Source: Tieghemostelium lacteum (lineage: Eukaryota; Evosea; Eumycetozoa; Dictyosteliales; Raperosteliaceae). Taken from it: a DNA stretch of 64,000 nucleotides. The stretch is from contig LODT01000039.1 of NCBI GenBank assembly GCA_001606155.1, forward strand, positions 496,001-560,000, written 5' to 3'. Positions 55,164 to 64,000 of this stretch are shown here, in pieces. Every line of letters starts with the position of its first letter. Within the stretch, counting starts at the first letter, position 1. The position numbers and the translations under genes are program-made. The notes beneath the pieces were generated by a model that saw only the letters and a program-made list of their open reading frames with translations, had not been told where the DNA came from and ran no database searches.

Positions 55164-57180
55164 ATGAGTACAGATAATACACAACCAACAAATTTTACTA
55201 ATACTGATATACCAACCTCAAGTTGGAACAATGATTCAATTAAAAAATGGTGTAAAGTCATTGGAGTACCAGAAGATGATATAAAAATAATAGGATCAAA
55301 GGATTTAGATGGATATTGGTTTAACTCTAAACGAAACTATTTAAAAGATTTATTAGTTAGATATGGTGTATCCCCTTCTTCTTCCGTCAGAATTCACAAT
55401 AAATTCCCTCCAACAACTACAAGTACTGGTATGTAACTAAACCTATACACTATTTGAAACCCCTTTTGTACATTGATACTAACATATTTTGTTATATAAA
55501 CTCAATACAATTTAAACACCTGTTGAAAATTCAACCACAGCGGATAAACCAATTAATTTCGCTTTAAATTCTGTAAAAATAAATGAAATTAATCAAACAC
55601 TTTTACCTCCAGAGGGCTGGTCTAAATTATTATTCGCTAAAAGTTCTAATATAGATGAGCCTATAATAATTAGAGAATGCTACAAAAACTTTACAACACT
55701 AGTTAAAAACTTTATGAATAAGAATCCAACATCAATTCAGTTAGTTACAGGAAATCCAGGTATAGGAAAGAGCTATTATTTGATTTATTTATTGTTCTCT
55801 CTTATTGAAGAAAAAAAAGATATTATTTTTCATTCAATGCACAAGGATGGTATTGTTATCTTTAAGTTCCACCATGATATAGATCAATATATTGTGACTT
55901 CTCTCCCTTATTTTCCGTATGGTATAAATTATAGATTTGAATTAGAAAAGCTCCAAATGAACTCAAAAACAACTATATACCTCGTAGATGGTATAAAATA
56001 TAAAGAGCACCTTGAATGTAAATGTCATACGGTTATGGTATCTGCACCAGAAAGAGAGAAATATAGAGAATACATGAAAGTAAGATATATATATATTATA
56101 ATATTTTAATTAAGAAAATTTTGACATAAAATTAAATAGACACAACCTAAATATTATCAAAAACTCTGGATGGGGCCTTGGTCTAAAGAAGAAATTGATA
56201 TTTTTATTATGGTAAAAAAATTGGATAAGAATACTGTTGAGAAACTATATTCTTATTGGGGAGGTATACCCACAAAATTATATCAAATGAATACTATAGT
56301 GGAGCTTGATCAATCTATATTAGCATGCAAACCTAGTCACGTCTTTAATTTTGCTGGAGAAGTTTCTGGTTTTACCAGCCAATCGTTATCACACAATATT
56401 CTTCATGTTATTCCTTTAGATTCAAAATTTAAAATAACAGCTTTTGAATTTGGATCGAATTATATTGCAGAGAAAATAATAAACAAATTCTATGAAAAAC
56501 AAAGAGAAAAGGTTATAAATAATATGAATGTAACCATATTTCGCCATTCAAGACTTGGTGGTAAGGTATTTGAACAATTAGCACACATTGAGCTTAGTGA
56601 AGCAAATTCTTTCCAAATTAGACCTCTTCTTCCCCAACAATCAGATTTAGTTGTAGAAATAATAATCGATAATAATAGCATGTTAACTAGTAAAATAGCT
56701 CAAAATGGTTCTTTTCAGTTCAATAATCTACCTCTAAATCAAGAATATACAGTACTTCTTCCTAGCCATAACATGACTACAAATATTCAATCCACACCAA
56801 CATCTTCATCTAGTAGAAAATTTCAGTTAACAGGGAATATTAGATTATTTTCTTCAATATTTCACAGTATAAAGATGGACAGAAGATACTTTGATTCTAT
56901 TACAAACCTTGATAATGCAATTTACTGGATTCCCCAATCCAAAAACTATAATGCAATAGATTCACTTATCAAGTATCAAAATATATCCCATTTTTTCCAA
57001 ACTACAGTGTCTGAAACTCATCCAACCAATAGGGATAATTTTCATCAATTAATCACTGAAGGTTCATTTCAACATATCTTCCTTTATTTTGTAGTCCCAG
57101 AGGATAGATATAACAGTTTCTCTTATGAAAACACTTATCAACATGAAAATGTTTCTCAATTTTGTTTGCTATTAAAATAA
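55164..57180 (+). CDS. Crinkler/RHS-type P-loop NTPase-nuclease protein with N-terminal SAM domain
   Basis: Three exons: 55164-55428, 55541-56079 and 56140-57180, giving 614 residues. Introns are 112 and 60 bp with GTATGT/GTAAGA donors and CACAG/AATAG acceptors. Residues about 18-80 look like a SAM domain (SWNNDSIKKWCKVIG, DLDGYWF, LLVRYGV). Residues about 150-330 follow the Crinkler-RHS NTPase: Walker A GNPGIGKSYYL, TTIYLVDGIK, VMVSAPEREKY, GPWSKEEIDIF and YWGGIPTKLYQM. After GGKVFEQLAHIEL comes a C-terminal segment with AIYWIPQSKNYNAIDSLI and FFQTTVSETHP, resembling the restriction-endonuclease-like toxin domain of this class. Such proteins are thought to act in host-parasite conflict or genome defence. 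All frames are intact. Confidence 0.82.
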
Positions 57181-57496
57181 GTTTTCGTCCTATGAAATTA
57201 TCTATTTAATAGTTGATCCAACAGTGTGCAGTATATTTTTTATCAGTTTATACATCAATTCAAACGTTTATTCAAGCAATAGATTTGTAGATAAATTTAG
57301 TACTCTAATTTTATAATATTGTCATTAAGGGTTTTTTTTTTTGATTTTACATTTTTCTAAAAAAGAAGATTCTCTCTTAGTTTGAATTGTGTGTTGTAAA
57401 TGACTTACATATTCTAGAATCTATGTTAATCTTAAGTGAAATTTTATTTTTTTTTAAAATTTTTTTATTGTAATTTTCATTTTCAAAATTGTGAAC
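57181..57496. other. Spacer upstream of the SOD copper chaperone gene
   Basis: AT-rich with T-runs (57330-57345, 57445-57470). No gene or motif stands out. Confidence 0.4.
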
Positions 57497-58234
57497 ATGA
57501 ACAATGACAAAATTAAAGTTGAATTAAATGTAGATATTCATTGTAATTCATGTGTAGATACCATAAGTAAAGGTATTAAAGATAACTTAAAACAAACTGA
57601 AATTGTACAAGTAGATTTACATGAACAGAGATTGGTATTGGAGAGTAGTGACCTTACTATTGATATATGCGATGTTATAAACTCAACTGGAAAGACTGCA
57701 ACAATATGCGGTGTAGGATCAGGTAAAGGTTCTGCAGTTTGTTCCATTGGTGAAATTGAAGGTTGGGAGAAAGGATGTGGAGGTGCAGGAGGAGAAGGTG
57801 TAAAAGGTGTATATGGTGTAGTTAGAATACTTCAAACCTCAGCCTCACAGATTCTATTTGAAGGTATATTCAAAGGTCTCAATGACCAAGAACAAACAAA
57901 AAAACCTACATTGGTGGTTCATGAATTTGGTAATCTATTGAATGGATGTCAAAGTGTTGGTAAACCCTACAAAAACACTCAACAACAGCAACCTGTTATT
58001 GGGACTAGTACAGTTTCTGAACATGGACAATCCCAATTCAGGGTAATGACAAAAGATAGATATGAATTTTGGGATCTTATTGGTAGATCGATTGTATTAC
58101 ACTCTAGTGATGATATAGACAGTCCTAACGACAAGAGAATAGCTTGTGGTATCATTTGTAGAGCTGCAAGTGTAGGTCAAAATCAAAAAAAGATTTGTCC
58201 CTGTGATGGTCCTCCACCTCCATCTTCTCTCTAA
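57497..58234 (+). CDS. ccs: Copper chaperone for superoxide dismutase (CCS)
   Basis: A 245-residue protein that delivers Cu to Cu/Zn superoxide dismutase and forms its disulfide. The frame opens with GTG at 57491; the first ATG is 57497 ([11 protein letters not shown]). Residues 1-75 are an HMA-like domain with the copper motif HCNSC (Cys16, Cys19). The middle is SOD-like ([57 protein letters not shown]), with SOD metal-site residues replaced as in CCS. The C-terminus has the CPCDG motif needed for copper transfer, followed by a Pro run. All three CCS domains are present. Confidence 0.94.
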   Translation: MNNDKIKVELNVDIHCNSCVDTISKGIKDNLKQTEIVQVDLHEQRLVLESSDLTIDICDVINSTGKTATICGVGSGKGSAVCSIGEIEGWEKGCGGAGGEGVKGVYGVVRILQTSASQILFEGIFKGLNDQEQTKKPTLVVHEFGNLLNGCQSVGKPYKNTQQQQPVIGTSTVSEHGQSQFRVMTKDRYEFWDLIGRSIVLHSSDDIDSPNDKRIACGIICRAASVGQNQKKICPCDGPPPPSSL

Positions 58235-58711
58235 AAAATGGGATCACCTTCGAATTAATAAAATATAATCCTTGTACAGTTTTTTTTTTTTAAACAATCT
58301 CCCTAAACAAAGACACTAACTAAAAAATCCTATCTTAGCATTCAAAAAAAAAACACACGCAACAATGGAATAATTTTAATAAGAGTGATTTCATGAAATA
58401 TCCAAAGAAAACTCTGATTTTTGATTGTCAACCGAGGTATTTTTTTTTTTTTGATTTCGAAAAAAAATATGCAACTGAAATTTAGTTTTTCCAAAATATC
58501 AACCTCTTCTTAAAAGTAATTAAATTTATATTTTATCTTAATTTTCTTTTTTTTTTCATCTCTTTCCTCCTCTCTACAATACTTTAAAAGATATTATTTA
58601 ATATATATATATTAATATCTTGTATATTTATTTTATATTTTTTAAAATTATTTTTGATTGATCTTATAAAATTACCTAATTTAGATCTTATACAGTAATA
58701 TTACATAAATA
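58235..58711. other. Spacer upstream of the sulfurylase-kinase gene
   Basis: Very AT-rich with A/T runs (58280-58290, 58440-58453). No gene is recognised. Confidence 0.4.
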
Positions 58712-60499
58712 ATGATTAGTCCAGATTCATTCAGTAAAGGTATTTCATTGGATAGTGATGACGGTGCCAATAAAAACTATGAAGGTAATACCATACCACA
58801 TGGTGGAAAATTAGTAGATCTTTTAGTTACTGGTGATCAGTTGAAAGAGTTGAAAGAACAGTCCATTACATTTCCAAATTTATTGTTGACTAAAAAACAT
58901 CAATGTGATATTGAATTACTGTTGAATGGTGGTTTTTCACCTTTGGAGACATTTATGGACGAAGTTACCTATAAATCAGTTGTTGAATCAATGAGACTAC
59001 CTAATGGATTGTTGTGGTCTATGCCAATTACATTGGATGTTGATCAGACTACTGTTGATATCATTAATAAAACCACAGATAAGAACTTGGCATTACGTGA
59101 TGAAGAAGGTAATCTCATTGCAGTTTTACAGGTTTCAGATATCTATAAACCCAATAAAGAGGTAGAAGCACAAAAGACTATGGGTTCAGTAGATCCATAT
59201 CACCCAGGTGTTTCACATATCTTCCAGGCTAAAGAGTACTATATCTCAGGTCGTTTACAAGGATGTCAGCTACCAGTACATTACGACTATCAACCACTTA
59301 GACGTACTCCAAGAGAGGTTAGAAAAATGTTTGTAGAGAACGGTTGGAACAATGTCATTGCATTCCAAACTAGAAACCCAATGCACAGAGCACACAGAGA
59401 GCTAACAGTCAGAGCTGCTGAACTCAACCCATCTTGTAAATTGCTAATTCATCCAGTAGTTGGAATGACTAAACCAGGTGATATCGACTACCATACCCGT
59501 GTTAAATGTTACAGATCCATTATGGGAAGTTATCCAGAAGGGTTGGCTGAGTTGTCCTTGTTGCCCCTGTGCATGAGAATGGGAGGCCCAAGAGAAGTCC
59601 TCTGGCACGCAATTATCAGAAAGAATTTTGGTTGTAATCATTTCATTGTTGGAAGAGACCATGCAGGTCCAGGTGAAGACAAACAAGGTAACCTCTTTTA
59701 CCAACCATACGAAGCACAAGAAATGGCATTGAAATATCAAGAGGATCTCGGTGTTAAGATCCTTCCATTCCAAATGATGGTCTTTGTACCAGCACATGAT
59801 AAATACTATCCAGTAGACCAGGTACCTGAAGGATTAGAGACTGCAAATATATCTGGAACTAAATTACGTCATTTACTAAGAACCGGTGGTGAGATTCCAA
59901 ATTGGTTCACATATTCTAAAGTTGTTGAAATTCTCCAACAATCATGTCCACCAAAAATCAAACAAGGTTTTACACTATTTTTCACTGGTTTCTCTGGATC
60001 TGGTAAATCTACAATTGCCAATGCACTCAATGAGGCATTGCTAGCTGATGGTACACGTTCAATCACCTTATTAGATGGTGATGTAGTTAGAACTTTTCTC
60101 TCATCCGAATTGGGATTCTCCAAAGAGCACAGAAATCTCAATATCAAAAGAATAGGTTTTGTAGCTTCCGAAATTTGTAAAGCCGGTGGTATTGCCATTT
60201 GTGCTCCTATTGCACCATACAATGAATCTAGAAATTTCTCTAGATCTCTCATCAATCAAAATGGTGGTGGTTTCATTGAAATTCACATTTCTACCCCTAT
60301 TGAAGTTTGTGAAAAGAGAGATCGTAAAGGTCTTTATGCTAAAGTTAGAGCTGGTCAACTTAAAGGGTTCACTGGTATTGATGATCCATATGAAGTACCT
60401 GAATCTCCTGAATTACGTATTGATACTACTCACACTTCTGTTAAAGATTCTGTTAATGAAATTTTATCATTTTTAAGAAAAGAAGGTTATATTATTTAA
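58712..60499 (+). CDS. Bifunctional ATP sulfurylase / APS kinase (PAPS synthase)
   Basis: A 595-residue enzyme making PAPS, the sulfate donor, from sulfate and two ATP. The ATP sulfurylase domain comes first (about 20-405): FQTRNPMHRAHRELT near residue 218 and VGRDHAGPG near 313. The APS kinase domain follows (about 418-595) with an intact P-loop FSGSGKST (about 427), LDGDVVR and the KAGGIAICAPIAPY region. This order is that of fungal and bacterial fusions, opposite to animal PAPS synthases, where the kinase is N-terminal. Unlike the fungal enzyme, whose kinase-like domain is a dead regulator, the kinase motifs here look active. Start ATG 58712; single exon. Confidence 0.95.
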   Translation: MISPDSFSKGISLDSDDGANKNYEGNTIPHGGKLVDLLVTGDQLKELKEQSITFPNLLLTKKHQCDIELLLNGGFSPLETFMDEVTYKSVVESMRLPNGLLWSMPITLDVDQTTVDIINKTTDKNLALRDEEGNLIAVLQVSDIYKPNKEVEAQKTMGSVDPYHPGVSHIFQAKEYYISGRLQGCQLPVHYDYQPLRRTPREVRKMFVENGWNNVIAFQTRNPMHRAHRELTVRAAELNPSCKLLIHPVVGMTKPGDIDYHTRVKCYRSIMGSYPEGLAELSLLPLCMRMGGPREVLWHAIIRKNFGCNHFIVGRDHAGPGEDKQGNLFYQPYEAQEMALKYQEDLGVKILPFQMMVFVPAHDKYYPVDQVPEGLETANISGTKLRHLLRTGGEIPNWFTYSKVVEILQQSCPPKIKQGFTLFFTGFSGSGKSTIANALNEALLADGTRSITLLDGDVVRTFLSSELGFSKEHRNLNIKRIGFVASEICKAGGIAICAPIAPYNESRNFSRSLINQNGGGFIEIHISTPIEVCEKRDRKGLYAKVRAGQLKGFTGIDDPYEVPESPELRIDTTHTSVKDSVNEILSFLRKEGYII

Positions 60500-60624
60500 A
60501 TCCAAAATTTATCTGAACAATTATAAAATCAAATTATTTGAAATAAATTTATATTATTTCTTCTTCTTTAACTACTTTTAAGTACTACCTATATTTACAA
60601 TTTTGATCTATAGATTTTTATTTG

Positions 60625-61069
60625 TTACAGATCATCCATATTTCTAATAGTTGCATCTTTTAGAGATGTTTTTATATCATAAAGTAAATCTATTGGATTA
60701 AGTCTATCTTCACAATCTTCTACAACTAAATGTACTTCTACTTCAGATGAAGGTGCAATATTTACAATTTGAAGTAATTCAGCTTTCATTAGTTTATGTC
60801 TTGAACATTTTTCTTTACAATCTAATATAGATTGTTCTGTTTCTTTTGATGCTGGTGTGATTTCAAGATACTTTATAACTGAACTAATAAATTCATTGAT
60901 TATAATTTGACCTGGAAGTGTTCTTTTATGTTTTAATAAATTTAATACTTCATAATTACTAATTAATTCTTCTTTATCTTTCTTTACTCTATTTTTGAAA
61001 AACTTTAAAATTAGATCTAATTCAATGTAATAGCTCCTTGATCCATATTCAATTATCTTACATTTTCAT
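60625..61069 (-). CDS. rpc9: RNA polymerase III subunit RPC9 (CRCP/RPC17 type), two exons
   Basis: A small spliced gene. Exon 1 is only 8 bases (61069-61062, ATGAAAAT). A 73 bp intron (60989-61061, GTAAGA...AAATAG) leads to exon 2 (60988-60625), giving 123 residues beginning MKIVKKDKEELISNYEVLNL. The HRDC-like RPC9/RPB4 fold shows in SNYEVLNLLK, IKYLEITPA, RHKLMKAELLQIVNIAPSSE and VHLVVEDCEDRL, which follow human CRCP. With RPC8 it forms the stalk of Pol III. The frame without splicing has no ATG, which supports the intron. It is convergent with the sulfurylase-kinase gene and divergent from cysteinyl-tRNA synthetase. Confidence 0.85.
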
Positions 61070-61398
61070 TTTATGAATAAATGAATATAATTCAAAAATT
61101 CAAAAAAAAAAACGATCAAAAATGGTGATAAAGAGGGGGACTGTTTAAATGATATTATAGTATTAGTCCAATCTTTAGAATAAAATTAAATATCAAAGAG
61201 GGGGTGAATTCATCTTTTATAAGATTATTCCCTAAATTAATAAAATTTAAAATTATTAATTTTTTTTTGTATTTCTTTTAATTTTAACAAACCGCTGTCA
61301 ATTCATTCAACACACCCCCACACTTGGTATTAAAACAAAAATTTTTTTTTTTTTCTTTTCAAAACATTTCAGATCATATACAAGTTCATAGACCAGAA
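61070..61398. promoter_or_regulatory. Divergent promoter of RPC9 and cysteinyl-tRNA synthetase
   Basis: Contains a direct repeat of AAAGAGGGGG at 61130-61139 and 61195-61204, 65 bases apart, plus an inverse C-run (CACACCCCCACAC, 61311-61323). In an AT-rich spacer these G/C boxes stand out as candidate shared regulatory sites. A T-run precedes the CysRS ATG. Confidence 0.5.
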
Positions 61399-63348
61399 AT
61401 GAGCAATAATAATACAGAAGAACAACAAGTACCTGGTAGTGCAAGTCCAACACTGACAGGTAAAAAACAAAATAGATCACAACCTGAATGGATAAAACCA
61501 TCAGAAAAACAAGTTAAACCCCTAATGATCAATAACAGTTTGACTACTTCCAAAGTACCATTTGTACCATTGAACCCAGACGGTAAAACAGTGACATGGT
61601 ATACATGTGGTCCAACAGTATACGATGCCTCACATATGGGACATGCTAGAAACTACATTACATTTGATGTACTACGTCGTGTCATGCGTGACTACTTTGG
61701 ATACAATGTTCAATACATTATGAACATTACAGATATTGACGATAAGATTATCATTCGTTCACGTGAAAAGGGTATTACTCACACTGAACTCAGTAGACAT
61801 TGGGAGAGTGAATTCTTTAAAGATATGAAAGCCCTCAATGTATTGCCACCAGATGCCTTAACAAGAGTAACTGAATATGTTCCACAAATTGTAGACTACG
61901 TTCAGAAAATCATTGATAATGGCTACGCTTATGAATCTCAAGGTTCAGTATACTTTGATACCCAAGCCTACCAAAAAGACCATTTCTATGGTAAATTGGA
62001 GCCAAACTCTGTAGGTGATGCCAAACTCCAAGCAGATGGTGAGGGTGCACTCTCCATTCTCAGTGACAAACGTCATCCATCTGACTTTGCCCTGTGGAAA
62101 CGTTCCAAAGAGGGTGAGCCAACCTGGGATTCAAAATGGGGAGCTGGAAGACCCGGATGGCATATTGAATGTTCTGCAATGGCATCTGATATTCTAGGTC
62201 AACAAATTGACATTCACTCTGGTGGCGAGGATCTTAAATTCCCACATCACGACAATGAACTTGCTCAATCAGAGGCCTACTATAATAACAAGCAATGGAT
62301 TAACTATTTCATTCACAGTGGACATTTGCATATTAACGGTCAAAAAATGGCAAAATCTTTAAAGAACTTTACCACTATTCAAGATGCACTTTCCAAGTAT
62401 AGTGCAAGACAAATTAGAATTCTATTCTTGATGCACAAGTATGATAAGACTCTTTCTTATTCCCCAGAGTCTATGCAAAATGCCGGTGAAATGGAGAAAA
62501 CATTTACAGAGTTTTTCCATAAGGTTAAATCACTCATCAGAGAGAACCCAATCAATCTACCACAATTTTGGACACAAGATGAAAAGGATCTCAATGAGAT
62601 GCTTCAAAAGACCAAAGCAGTGGTTCACGATGCATTATTGGATAACTTTGACACTAGAGAGGTTTTCTTAGCACTAGCAGCATTAGTCAACAATACCAAT
62701 GCCTACATTGCAAAGAAACTACAGGAATCCAATGCAAGAGTAGCTGTCATTCAAACTATTGCCGAATATATCACCTTTATATTCAATACATTCGGTTTAG
62801 TTGATGGTCAGACTACCATTGGTTTTGGTATGGAAGGTGGATCAAGTGTTGAGGATTCTCTAAAACCAATTCTTGATGCTCTAGTTAAATTCCGTGCCTC
62901 TGTTCGTAGTAATGCCATTACAAAGGATACCACTGCCATCTTGAAAACTTGTGATGAACTAAGAGATGAAATCTTACCATTACTAGGTGTACGTCTTGAT
63001 GACAAGGCTGCCAGCTCCAACGGTGGTGCCGTATGGAAATTTGAAAATGTTGAAACTCTAAAAAAAGAGATGGAATTGAAAAAAGAGATTGAAGCCAACA
63101 AACTTGCAAAGAAATTGGAACAACAGAAAAAGGAACAAGAGAAATTTGAACTCTCTAAAGTCCCACCACAACAATTGTTTGTCCAACAAAAGGATAAATT
63201 CTCACAATTTGATGATAAAGGTATTCCAACCCATGATGCAACTGGTAAGGAAATTTCTGCCTCCCAAAAAAAGAAATTGGTAAAGGAATATGAAGAGCAG
63301 AATAAAAATCATCAAAAGTATTTAGCTACTCTTGAAAAAACTAAATAA
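61399..63348 (+). CDS. cysS: Cysteinyl-tRNA synthetase (cytosolic)
   Basis: A 649-residue class I synthetase that charges tRNA-Cys. The frame is open upstream to a TTG at 61324; the first ATG is 61399 (MSNNNTEEQQVPG). Motifs are CGPTVYDASHMGHARNY (HIGH-type motif, HMGH, about 68-84, with the zinc Cys), GRPGWHIECSAM, HSGGEDLKFPHHDNE and KMAKSLKNF (KMSKS-type, about 316). A C-terminal charged helix (KKEMELKKEIEANKLAKKLE) is typical of eukaryotic cytosolic forms. There is no obvious mitochondrial presequence from this start. Confidence 0.96.
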   Translation: MSNNNTEEQQVPGSASPTLTGKKQNRSQPEWIKPSEKQVKPLMINNSLTTSKVPFVPLNPDGKTVTWYTCGPTVYDASHMGHARNYITFDVLRRVMRDYFGYNVQYIMNITDIDDKIIIRSREKGITHTELSRHWESEFFKDMKALNVLPPDALTRVTEYVPQIVDYVQKIIDNGYAYESQGSVYFDTQAYQKDHFYGKLEPNSVGDAKLQADGEGALSILSDKRHPSDFALWKRSKEGEPTWDSKWGAGRPGWHIECSAMASDILGQQIDIHSGGEDLKFPHHDNELAQSEAYYNNKQWINYFIHSGHLHINGQKMAKSLKNFTTIQDALSKYSARQIRILFLMHKYDKTLSYSPESMQNAGEMEKTFTEFFHKVKSLIRENPINLPQFWTQDEKDLNEMLQKTKAVVHDALLDNFDTREVFLALAALVNNTNAYIAKKLQESNARVAVIQTIAEYITFIFNTFGLVDGQTTIGFGMEGGSSVEDSLKPILDALVKFRASVRSNAITKDTTAILKTCDELRDEILPLLGVRLDDKAASSNGGAVWKFENVETLKKEMELKKEIEANKLAKKLEQQKKEQEKFELSKVPPQQLFVQQKDKFSQFDDKGIPTHDATGKEISASQKKKLVKEYEEQNKNHQKYLATLEKTK

Positions 63349-63652
63349 ATTAAATTTATTAATTATAAATTCATCAATTAAAAATATATGTACATACTTT
63401 TGTTTAACCACTAAAGTTTTATTTAAAATTTACTCTAAAAGGTGATCAGTTCTTGATTTCCTTTAATTTATACATTTATATTCTCTTCTAAAGACTATTC
63501 GCATAAAAAATAAATTTTATGTTTATCAAGAGTACCAATTTATAACTTTACCATTGTGATAAAAAAAAAAAGATTAAAATTTGAAAAAAAAAAAAAAAAA
63601 ATCGCATTTTTTAAAAATTTAGGTTTGTAAAAATATCCAAAAATCACACTAA
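63349..63652. other. Spacer before the tRNA gene
   Basis: AT-rich, with A-runs (63559-63571, 63584-63600) just upstream of the tRNA gene. No retrotransposon remnant is recognised, although dictyostelid tRNA flanks often hold them. Confidence 0.4.
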
Positions 63653-63725
63653 GCTTTTATGGCTCAGTCGGCAGAGCGAGCGGCTGTTAACCGCTAGGTC
63701 AGTGGTTCGATCCCACTTAAAAGCG
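63653..63725 (+). tRNA. tRNA-Asn (anticodon GUU)
   Basis: Cloverleaf of 73 bases: acceptor GCTTTTA pairs with TAAAAGC, D stem GCTC/GAGC, anticodon stem AGCGG/CCGCT with loop CTGTTAA (anticodon GTT), variable loop AGGTC, T stem AGTGG/CCACT with loop TTCGATC, discriminator G. Internal A box (TGGCTCAGTCGG) and B box (GGTTCGATCCC) are present. No intron; CCA is not encoded. Confidence 0.97.
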
Positions 63726-63730
63726 ATACC

Positions 63731-63735
63731 TTTTT
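63731..63735 (+). terminator. Pol III terminator of tRNA-Asn
   Basis: A run of five T starts six bases after the tRNA 3' end, the usual Pol III stop signal; a second run of five T follows at about 63739. Confidence 0.7.
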
Positions 63736-64000
63736 AATTTTTAAAAAAAAAAAAAAAAAAAAAATTAAAGCCCAAAACGTTACGTCAACAATGATGTAAA
63801 CGTATTGGATAAATATAAAGACTAAAAGATGTTTGTATAACTAAGATGAATATGTATTATGATGGTCTTTATTTTATGAATACGAATAACAGAGTTGAGC
63901 TCGGAATAATAGATGTATGATGTGATCATGATAGATACTATCGTTACTACTACAATGAAAATTAGATAAATTTCAGAGTGTTATTTCAAAGCTAAACTGA
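63736..64000. other. Right edge, nothing recognised
   Basis: After a long A-run (about 63745-63765) the sequence becomes less AT-skewed, but no frame, RNA or repeat is recognised before the window ends. Confidence 0.3.

Noticed and set aside
63349-64000. Retrotransposon next to the tRNA gene
   Set aside because: Dictyostelid elements often target tRNA flanks, but no reverse transcriptase text, terminal repeats or target duplication is visible here.

Overview
The window is nuclear DNA of a dictyostelid social amoeba (Amoebozoa). The evidence is AT-rich spacers with long A and T runs, introns of about 55-240 bp with GTAAGT/GTATGT donors, poly-Asn, poly-Gln and Thr/Ser/Gly-rich proteins, and dictyostelid protein families: a countin-type counting factor, a ComC-like EGF membrane protein and secreted saposin proteins. 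By eye the base composition is less AT-extreme than Dictyostelium discoideum, so a Heterostelium or Cavenderia-type species seems more likely; this is inference. Exon structures below were deduced by reading frame, splice sites and family conservation. Several genes have very short first exons.

Layout. 1-2333 (-): N-terminal part of RNA polymerase III subunit RPC2, interrupted by an intein that runs off the left edge. 2.9-18 kb: four members of an F-box-like/leucine-rich family interspersed with an Arb2-domain protein, a flavoprotein reductase, a NagB/PIG-L fusion enzyme and a secreted mucin-like protein. 18.4-22.1 kb: a four-exon PH-domain gene and splicing factor PRP38, divergently arranged. 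22.2-26.7 kb (-): a large ComC-like surface protein. 26.8-30.6 kb (-): a tandem array of two F-box-like genes plus a collapsed third copy. 30.8-40 kb: an orphan membrane protein, a 3'-5' exonuclease-like protein, countin, a UIM/UBX protein and a TMF1-type golgin. 40.3-43 kb: an EF-hand protein and catalase. 43-49.3 kb: a long spacer, a low-complexity orphan, an RMD1/DUF155 membrane protein and NudC. 49.5-58.2 kb (+): condensin SMC2, a triple-saposin secreted protein, a SAM/Crinkler-type NTPase-nuclease and the copper chaperone for SOD. 58.7-63.7 kb: ATP sulfurylase-APS kinase, a small spliced RPC9 gene, cysteinyl-tRNA synthetase and tRNA-Asn(GUU).

Most genes are unrelated housekeeping genes at close spacing. 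Two Pol III subunits (RPC2, RPC9) and a Pol III transcribed tRNA gene happen to share the window. Catalase and the SOD copper chaperone both serve oxidative-stress defence. The accessory part is the F-box-like family, the Crinkler-type gene, the intein and the NagB/PIG-L fusion. These are the most useful targets: the intein has a worn endonuclease region, the NagB half lacks its catalytic histidine while the deacetylase half looks intact, and the F-box-like cluster holds an unannotated relic copy.
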